This document shows, piece after piece, positions 57,650 to 64,000 of a DNA stretch of 64,000 bases. The notes below the pieces were generated by a model. The model saw nothing but the letters and a program-made list of their open reading frames with translations. It made no database searches and had not been told where the DNA came from. Both the position numbers and the translations under genes were made by a program. The stretch is from assembly GCF_026151205.1 (NCBI RefSeq), contig NC_087080.1, forward strand, positions 10,773,837 through 10,837,836, in the 5' to 3' direction. Positions within the stretch are counted from its first letter, which is position 1, and every line of letters starts with the position of its first letter. This DNA is from Bolinopsis microptera (Eukaryota; Ctenophora; Tentaculata; Lobata; Bolinopsidae).

Positions 57650-58846
57650 ATGTTAGTTCTCGTCCTGACAGCACTGTTTGGTGCAGCCTTCTCTGCTGAA
57701 CTGGACCCCTCTCTGACTGAGTGGAGACTTGTCACAAAAGATCAGGAAAGAATCAAGTTTCCTCTTAGAGACTACATTCTGGAGGTCAAAGCATTCCTTC
57801 CTGATGAGTATGATACGAACCCACCGTATGCCGAACTTTTCAGAACGGACAAATCCACTACTATGATGATATTACTGCACGCTGGAGGCTGGAAGAAAAG
57901 CGTCGGCCGTTTGGTGTGGAATACCATCAAATATGACAGAGGATATGATATTGCAGTTGAAGAATGCGATGCCAGATACCAAGCCTACCAAAGCTTTCCC
58001 GCTGGAGGAAGGAAGGAGCAGATCTGGGCATGGAATTTTTTCGAGGATCACCTTGAATTGACATGCGACGGAGAACTTCAGTACGAACAAAACTTTGATG
58101 AAGGTGATGTTAGTCCTAGAAAACCTGGCTTGCCAAAAAGCTGTCGGGCGCTTGGAGATGCAGATGTGGACAGGATAACTTTGAAGCATATGGCAGGTGA
58201 ATACATCCGTGGGAGACCCAAGGTAGCGAAGGAACCAGAATCTACTACTCCACCTAAAGCTACAACACAACCAAAAGTTACAACACAACCAGCTACCACT
58301 GAATCACCTGAACTACCTGATGATAACAAATTCGCTGAACTCTATCCCACCTGCGACTGCTGGACATCAGAATGCAACTACTGTGCCAATATGGAATGCA
58401 CTGTCCAACATGACCTGATTGGGGATGACCTAGGGATCCAGGTTACGTCTAAACTCGGCTGGAGAATAATGAACTCGATCGTGCTGTATGATGAAGAGGG
58501 AAATACTCTTGGAATGTTCCAGTGGAGTCTGAAAAAGATTCTTCTGACCGGATGTGTCAGCTGTCAGACACCTCCAGCTATACGTAATATCAAACCTGGC
58601 ACTGTAGATGGGTGGGTCTTCTCTCTGACTATGATTGATGGGGTCCTGACGTTACATCTCAGTGTTGATGGATTTGTTGTGTACGAGAATGAACTGGTCG
58701 GAGAATGTGCTGAGAGGTACAAGAATGTTGACAGATTTGCTTTCTTCGACATGACCTGTGAGAATACGTTTACATATGTGAAGGAACAGATGGTGGCTGG
58801 AGCTAGAGTCACCCCTAACTGTGCTGGGTCTTGTCCTAGTTCTTGA
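57650..58846 (+). CDS. Secreted two-domain cysteine-rich protein, cluster member 5 (intact)
   Basis: 398 residues, single exon, signal peptide 1-16 (MLVLVLTALFGAAFSA). Domain 1 is 17 to about 188, the Thr/Pro linker about 189-231, domain 2 about 232-398. Mature cysteines are at 106, 139, 165, 235, 237, 242, 245, 250, 302, 305, 353, 370, 391 and 395 (14, even). The domains share a pattern: LVWN / FQWS, WAWNFFEDHLEL / WVFSLTMIDGVLTL, GELQYEQ / FVVYENE, and DADVDRITLKHM / KNVDRFAFFDM, so I infer an ancient internal duplication. No catalytic motif is evident. Extracellular binding is the simplest guess. AG acceptor (atccag) 4 nt before the ATG. About 270 bp upstream are shared with member 4, likely including its promoter or intron. 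Confidence 0.92.
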   Translation: MLVLVLTALFGAAFSAELDPSLTEWRLVTKDQERIKFPLRDYILEVKAFLPDEYDTNPPYAELFRTDKSTTMMILLHAGGWKKSVGRLVWNTIKYDRGYDIAVEECDARYQAYQSFPAGGRKEQIWAWNFFEDHLELTCDGELQYEQNFDEGDVSPRKPGLPKSCRALGDADVDRITLKHMAGEYIRGRPKVAKEPESTTPPKATTQPKVTTQPATTESPELPDDNKFAELYPTCDCWTSECNYCANMECTVQHDLIGDDLGIQVTSKLGWRIMNSIVLYDEEGNTLGMFQWSLKKILLTGCVSCQTPPAIRNIKPGTVDGWVFSLTMIDGVLTLHLSVDGFVVYENELVGECAERYKNVDRFAFFDMTCENTFTYVKEQMVAGARVTPNCAGSCPSS

Positions 58847-60885
58847 AGCGACAATCGATATAGCATAAGCCCTAATTACTATGAAATATATGGAATTTTT
58901 CTTTGCATTCCAAAATAATCCAATTACGACCTATAATTACTTCTTAACTAATAACTATGAACGGATTATAAATAGATACGAGCCAAATTAAAACTCAATT
59001 TTGCATGTGTTTTTCTCATTTAATTCGCCTAGCTGTTAATTTTTATTGATCATTGGAAATGTAAATTTATTATTGTTTTTGATGACAGTTCTAAATCACT
59101 AATAAGTGGGATTTCATTAACCTCTATATCAAACTCTATAACATATTATGAAAAGTACTGATATCATCAGTTTCAACTCATATACCAGTCCGTTCCGTCA
59201 GTCCAAATGACTCCCAGGACCCGAATGTTCCTCCTATTTGGAGTGCACTAACAAAGAAAACCTTCCCAGCTACAACCAGGATATATCTTATAATTATAAC
59301 CTGGCTTTTAGGGTGACCTCCAAGCTCAATTCGTTTAAATGGGTTATACGGAAATGATATCATGAACTTTTGTACGGTGTTCGTGTGCGTGCTGTGCATT
59401 CTGCAACTGCTCGAATATGCACGTGATATGATAACTTATTATATAAATCGATCACCTAGTTTCATGCCCCAGGCTCTTCACTCCAATATTTTCTAGGAAA
59501 GTCTGCTTATTTTAGTATGGTGATTCATTATCACTGAAGATCTGTATGTTGGCTAGACACTGTCATTATGCGTTGCACCGGAAAAATTTCTAAGTGGACC
59601 AACTGTGAACTGTCTGTCGAAAAATGATATTAGAAATTAGATAAGTCTTAAAACAAATCTCAATACGTCTTTAGAGGGTGGTAATAAACAAAAATGTCAA
59701 CCACACCGTTTCTACCGTTTTATTATTATTGAATCATATCAAAAAACCGGGTTTGTTGTATTTAAAAGTTTAAATTGAATTTGACATATTATTATACAAA
59801 TTCATAAAACAAATTGGCTGTGCAGTGAAAAACAATAAACCCACTACTGATCGGCGACAGTGACCGTTTTTTCTACCCTTGAAACCAACATACTGTCCTC
59901 TGACGAATTGTCCAGTTTCATTCGCCTCCATGCAATTATTGTCTCCGCTCGAATCATACAAATTTATATCGTTCAACGTTTATCAGCGTTGGCTGATTTG
60001 TACAGTCAACCAGTGCAGTGTTTTTATAGCTAGACAACTCCAACCCTGGTACCCTGCCATCCTAAGCAAGTTGAGCAATGGGTTGATTGTAGTGTAATAT
60101 CGGTTGGGAACATTGCCTCAAACATGGACATTCTTGTTGTGAAGAGAACTACCGAGGCCATGTGCAGTGCAGAATGCTTTAAAACACCCAAAGTGATAGT
60201 TATCGATTATTGAGTAGAGATGTTATAACTTATAGGCGAGCGGTGGTTATAACTAGATATGGTCTGGCTTGTTTTGTGTCTCCTTGTCCAGAAGTAAAAA
60301 CCTGCTGGAATTTTCCTCAAAATCCAAGTACGGTAGGATGGAAGGGACATTTCATGGCGATGGTTCTAGTAATGTTGATCATCATAGCGATGGTTCGAGT
60401 TATGCAGATCATCATCACAAACTGTTCCACATTAGTCTAACTATGTACTGTTTTGTGTCTCCTTGGCCAGATGAAACAAGCTGAACTGTTTAGTGTTTCC
60501 CAAGTGTCCTATCACATTGTTTTGTTTATCCCTTGCCAAAAGTAGAGAAGTGATGAGCTGTTCCCCAAACGTCCGACTAACACTGTTTTGTTTCTCCCTT
60601 GCCAAAAGTAGAGAAGTGATGAGCAGTTCCCCAAAAGTCCGACTAACAAGTAACATGAACTCTGTTTTGTGTCTCTTCGTCAAAAAATAGAAAACTACAG
60701 AACCGCTCCCCAAATTTCCCACTAAAAAATAATTGTGGATACCGAGACCAACAACAATCCGCACATTTAAACAGAATAGCAGTACAACCTGAGAACAAGC
60801 AGAGAGAACAGTCTTGACAAAGCTATGAGCACGTGTCAGTCACGCGTCAGACTCAGAACAATAAGGTGACCCTAGAATAGTAGGA
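58847..60885. other. 3' flank of member 5, copy B
   Basis: Closely matches the flank of member 4. The minisatellite at about 60440-60730 has one more unit than in copy A. No gene called. Confidence 0.5.
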
Positions 60886-63884
60886 ATACAAGGAATACAA
60901 GGAATACAAATTTAAAATCTTAAGCTACAATAGTAACTGTTAAGATAATAACAATATCATAAGATTTGAATTTATTATATTAATATAACTTAAACTAAAG
61001 TGAAACATAAATATTTTGACAAAAAATATTTTGTTTACAATCGCCTTGGTAATGCTCTAATGCTTGAGCCAGGCCACTTTGCACTCTTTGTTGCGCGAAA
61101 AGAAAAAAAGCGCTGGTACAGTGATTTTCAGTGTTCATGTACTGGCCAGAGAGTCGACGAATTTCTTGCGGTTGTTAAAACACGTAGTGGCAAATCTAGC
61201 AACGACTCTCGTGAGGTGGACTTGACTTTCATTCGTGATTAATTCAATGATTTCACTGTTGCTGCTGATGAATTTGAGGACGTTTGCTCCAGGGATGACA
61301 GTGTAAACAGAACAAGATGACGCAGATGGTTTGATTGAATTTGATATGATTGATTGGATCTTGTCTAGGACTTTTCGCCTTGATGCAGCGTTAAGATCAC
61401 AATGGTTAAGGAAGTGATCTTCATTCTCAATAATACCAGAACTTAAGACTATATTGCACCAGGAGCATATTCGCTCATCGCGAGGAGTTTGATTGTATCG
61501 GCCAAGTTCAATTTCGAGTCGATGTGCACTGATCCGCAGTCTTGTGATATTAGCACGGTCTGCATATTTAATGACACTGTCTAGGTAATACTCTTTGTTA
61601 AATTTGGATTTTTGGTCACGATAGAATTCTAATTTCCGAGAAGTGTTGATACAGGACCCCCAATATTCTCTAAAGCTACTTTTCAAAGTTTTAGTAATGA
61701 CGTGTGGTGTGAATATTTTACTCCCGATGGGTTGTGTTGATTGCGGAGGAATTCGTTTCTTGAAACCGTTGTGAATAAGAAAGTCCTCTTTTGGTGGTTT
61801 TGCGATACTCGGGTTTCTTTCGAAAATTGACTTGGAGTGATTGTTTTTGAGTGTGCGGTAGGCTGTGACATGATCGGTAGAGAAACATGGGTCTAGCGCG
61901 AGGACAGGCTCCAAACCCCTGTACCAGTCCAATTTCATGTTCATCTGTTCTTTGAAAGCTAAGGATACAAGGGAGTTATCTTTGAGATTTTTCAAGCGTT
62001 GGGTATATTTGAGAGTGAGGTTAATACATTCATAGATTAATGGGTAGCGGCCTGACTCACCCCAGACGCCTGCGTTGCTGGTTTTACGATTTACACCCAG
62101 TGACCATTTAAGAAAGTGAAGGTGAACTTTTTCGCTGTTCAGAAGACTAATTTTCTTGAGGATACTAGTTTGAAATTTTGTTTTTGTGTCGGGATCCATA
62201 TTGAGATCGACTTGTTTTGTTATGTGTTTTATGATAGCCATATTAGGTGTGTAAATAGGCTCTCCGTAAAGAACGATAGGTTTAATAAGAGCGTCAAAGA
62301 GTGTTGTTAGAGAACGGAATGATAATTTGGATTTGTTTACTGAGCTTTTCATGCCATAAAGTGCACGCATGGCTTTCTTTTTGAGCTCAGTTCGGGCATT
62401 TGTGAATGTGCCGGATTTGTGTATTTCGATTCCTAGATAACAGTATGACTCGACTTCTTCTAACAAGTGATTACCAATTTTGAGGGGAACCGGCTGATAA
62501 TTATCGAAGCGGGAATTAAATTTCATGAGTTTAGTTTTATCTGCATTAATTTCGACGCCCCATTCCAAGCAGAAATTGTTCAAAGCATCGAGTTGCTTTT
62601 GGAGGGTTTTGGGGTCCAGTGCCAAGAGTATCAGATCATCTGCCCATAGTAAGTGACTGATAAGTTGGTTCATTAGTTTCGGACAGTTATCATATTCTAG
62701 TCGAGGGGAAAGATCTCTGATGTATATTTTAAAAAGATCAGGGGAAAGTGGATGACCCTGTTCAGTTCCTTTATTGATATCAAATTTTTCGCTGACAAAT
62801 CCAGATAGTTTTATCTGGCCAGTGGAATTTTTATACATATGTTTAAGAACATTAAATGTTTTGCCAGTGATACCTAGTTTAGCTAACTTTAAGAAAAGAG
62901 CTTCACGACAAACAGAGTCGAAAGCTTTCCGGAAGTCCACAAAAACAGCATAGACGGGAACCTTGAGCTTTTTGTATTTAGACGTAATGGTGTTGAGTGT
63001 GAGTATGTGGTCATATGTTTGAGCTCCTTTAGCGAAGCCAAGTTGATTTATGGGGTCCGGGTTGTATTCATTTTTGAACTTGATTATCCTGTTTAGCATA
63101 ATGGTCGAGAATAGTTTCCCGATTGTACTACTCACAGCAATTGCTCTGTAATTGTCGGGATTATCTTTGTCGCCTTTTTTGTGTAGGGGTGTTATGATGC
63201 TGTTGTTCCACGGGTAAGTTCCAGTGTCCAAACAGCGGTTAAATACTTTGCAAAGGAGTTGTGTATTTGTTGTGGACAAGGTCTTCAGTATTTCATTGCA
63301 TATCATATCCTCCGAGGAACTTTTGCCGTTTTTGAGTGAAGAGAGCGCAGTAGATATTTCGTCCACAGAGATCTGGCCATTGAGTATTGATTGTGCAGGG
63401 GATGGTTGGCACTTATTGTTAATAGCCTCTGCATTTTGAAGCATTTCTTCCTTATTCTCTACAGTTATGGTGCTATGTGCATTGGCATAAAGTTTACCAA
63501 AGAATTTTTGAAAGTTGTCCATGTCATGGCAATCAAATTTGTCAACTCTTCCTTTAAATTTTTTCAGTTTTTTGAATTGTTTCCAGTTAAGAATTTTACC
63601 AGATTCGATATCTGTATTCAGTTTGTCAAGATATTTGTTTTTGGTACGGTCAATTAAACTTTTGTACGTATTTTTTACTTGGTAAAAATTTTTTCGAAGA
63701 TAATCGCTATTGGGGAAATCAGAAACAATTTGAGCTGCACGAGTACAGGATATTTTAGCTTCTCTAGTGGCTTGTGTGAACCAGGGTTGTTTATCTATGG
63801 ATCCCTTTTTGGTTATTTTGGGATGTTTGGTCTTTTGGAGACATTTGTCTGCTATTTTGTTCAAGTGAACTGTGATATCTTCGT
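60886..63884 (-). mobile_element. LINE insertion, 5'-truncated, with short 3' repeat tail
   Basis: Copy B is broken after ccctagaatagt and resumes with gtgattatacc, so the insert is defined by comparison with copy A (55970-55980). On the minus strand the element ends in three gtattcctt repeats (60886-60915) rather than poly(A). The 5' end cuts off the endonuclease domain; the reading frame is still open at the junction. No clear target duplication. It is younger than the tandem duplication. Confidence 0.88.
61135..63864 (-). CDS. LINE ORF2 reverse transcriptase (N-terminus missing)
   Basis: 909 codons open from the first ATG; the frame extends upstream to the truncation point without a start. 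Reverse transcriptase blocks: SSLKNGKSSSEDMICNEIL (about 175-194), NYRAIAVSSTIGKLFS (about 238-253), motif A VFVDFRKAFDS (about 307-317), motif B GTEQGHPLSPDLF (about 366-378), motif C LLWADDLILLA (405-415), then GVEINADKTKLM. A CCHC motif CSWCNIVLSSGIIENEDHFLNHC lies near the C-terminus. The upstream AP endonuclease is missing, so it cannot move by itself, but the RT has no stop or frameshift. It belongs to the CR1/Jockey-type group; the exact clade is not determined. Confidence 0.9.
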   Translation of the reverse strand: MNKIADKCLQKTKHPKITKKGSIDKQPWFTQATREAKISCTRAAQIVSDFPNSDYLRKNFYQVKNTYKSLIDRTKNKYLDKLNTDIESGKILNWKQFKKLKKFKGRVDKFDCHDMDNFQKFFGKLYANAHSTITVENKEEMLQNAEAINNKCQPSPAQSILNGQISVDEISTALSSLKNGKSSSEDMICNEILKTLSTTNTQLLCKVFNRCLDTGTYPWNNSIITPLHKKGDKDNPDNYRAIAVSSTIGKLFSTIMLNRIIKFKNEYNPDPINQLGFAKGAQTYDHILTLNTITSKYKKLKVPVYAVFVDFRKAFDSVCREALFLKLAKLGITGKTFNVLKHMYKNSTGQIKLSGFVSEKFDINKGTEQGHPLSPDLFKIYIRDLSPRLEYDNCPKLMNQLISHLLWADDLILLALDPKTLQKQLDALNNFCLEWGVEINADKTKLMKFNSRFDNYQPVPLKIGNHLLEEVESYCYLGIEIHKSGTFTNARTELKKKAMRALYGMKSSVNKSKLSFRSLTTLFDALIKPIVLYGEPIYTPNMAIIKHITKQVDLNMDPDTKTKFQTSILKKISLLNSEKVHLHFLKWSLGVNRKTSNAGVWGESGRYPLIYECINLTLKYTQRLKNLKDNSLVSLAFKEQMNMKLDWYRGLEPVLALDPCFSTDHVTAYRTLKNNHSKSIFERNPSIAKPPKEDFLIHNGFKKRIPPQSTQPIGSKIFTPHVITKTLKSSFREYWGSCINTSRKLEFYRDQKSKFNKEYYLDSVIKYADRANITRLRISAHRLEIELGRYNQTPRDERICSWCNIVLSSGIIENEDHFLNHCDLNAASRRKVLDKIQSIISNSIKPSASSCSVYTVIPGANVLKFISSNSEIIELITNESQVHLTRVVARFATTCFNNRKKFVDSLAST

Positions 63885-64000
63885 AGTGATTATACCAAAG
63901 TCAGAATTACTAATATATAGCCGAAAGAACGTACTTTCTGACAGATATGCAAGGTGTGAGGCGTCATTCTTCTGTCTACTTATTAACCGGGTTCAATAGC

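Larger units (their letters stand above)
56277..64000. repeat. Copy B of the roughly 5-kb tandem duplication, interrupted by a LINE
   Basis: Starts aagatctatttacgccgact and follows copy A through gene 5 and its 3' flank to 60885. It resumes at 63885 with gtgattataccaaagtcaga, matching 55976 onward, to the window end. Copy B also has its own insertion at about 56750-57370 (a hAT-like caggggtgtgaatga end plus two 183-bp repeats at 57069 and 57252). Confidence 0.85.

Overview
This is genomic DNA from an animal, most likely a marine invertebrate. The evidence is spliced genes with consensus GT/AG introns, a BBS6/MKKS gene (a ciliary chaperonin-like protein), a TTC39 gene, TTAGGG-like motifs, and a broad set of eukaryotic mobile elements: non-LTR retrotransposons, a Penelope-like element, pogo, hAT and Harbinger-like DNA elements, and a tRNA-derived SINE. 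The base composition looks AT-rich by eye. I cannot name the species. Possible trans-splice acceptors beside several start codons would fit a lineage that uses spliced leaders, such as hydrozoans or tunicates, but that is only inference.

Layout. 1-2844: a long reverse-strand reading frame with two PHD fingers, a reverse transcriptase and a C-terminal zinc knuckle, running off the left edge. 2930-8335: a satellite array of about 230-bp monomers with a four-monomer, 931-bp higher-order repeat and an inserted LINE tail. 8336-17145: repeat-rich DNA with nested MITEs (an 8-bp hAT target duplication inside a Harbinger-like element), a 521/552-bp tandem duplication, a decayed Penelope-like element and a MITE with a telomere-like hexamer core. 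17146-21528 (minus) and 22082-32259 (plus): TTC39 and MKKS/BBS6, divergent from a shared spacer of about 550 bp. I assigned 14 and 5 exons by splice sites, phase and family similarity. MKKS has a one-base frame break in exon 2. Its introns hold a LINE insertion with an 11-bp target duplication and an antisense reading frame made of 27-residue repeats. 32691-33638: the first two exons of a RABEPK-like kelch gene directly behind MKKS; no further exons were found.

35996-58846: the most interesting part. Five tandem plus-strand paralogues encode secreted, cysteine-rich proteins of about 390-410 residues. Each has a signal peptide, a first domain, a Thr/Pro linker of variable length and a second domain that appears homologous to the first. 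All five have an uninterrupted coding exon and a 3' splice-acceptor-like AG exactly 4 nt before the ATG. I do not recognise the family. The fourth copy is broken by a 4-bp insertion. The fourth and fifth lie in a tandem duplication of about 5 kb (51295 onward and 56277 onward). A LINE at 60886-63884 interrupts the second copy, and the duplicated flank resumes at 63885. Between the third and fourth genes lies a tandem array of roughly 300-bp units, itself split by a pogo-like transposon with a broken transposase.

The conserved host genes (TTC39, MKKS, RABEPK fragment) form one block. The secreted-protein cluster is a separate, actively duplicating, repeat-rich locus of the kind often seen in immune, recognition or secretion gene families. 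Function is not shown by the sequence.
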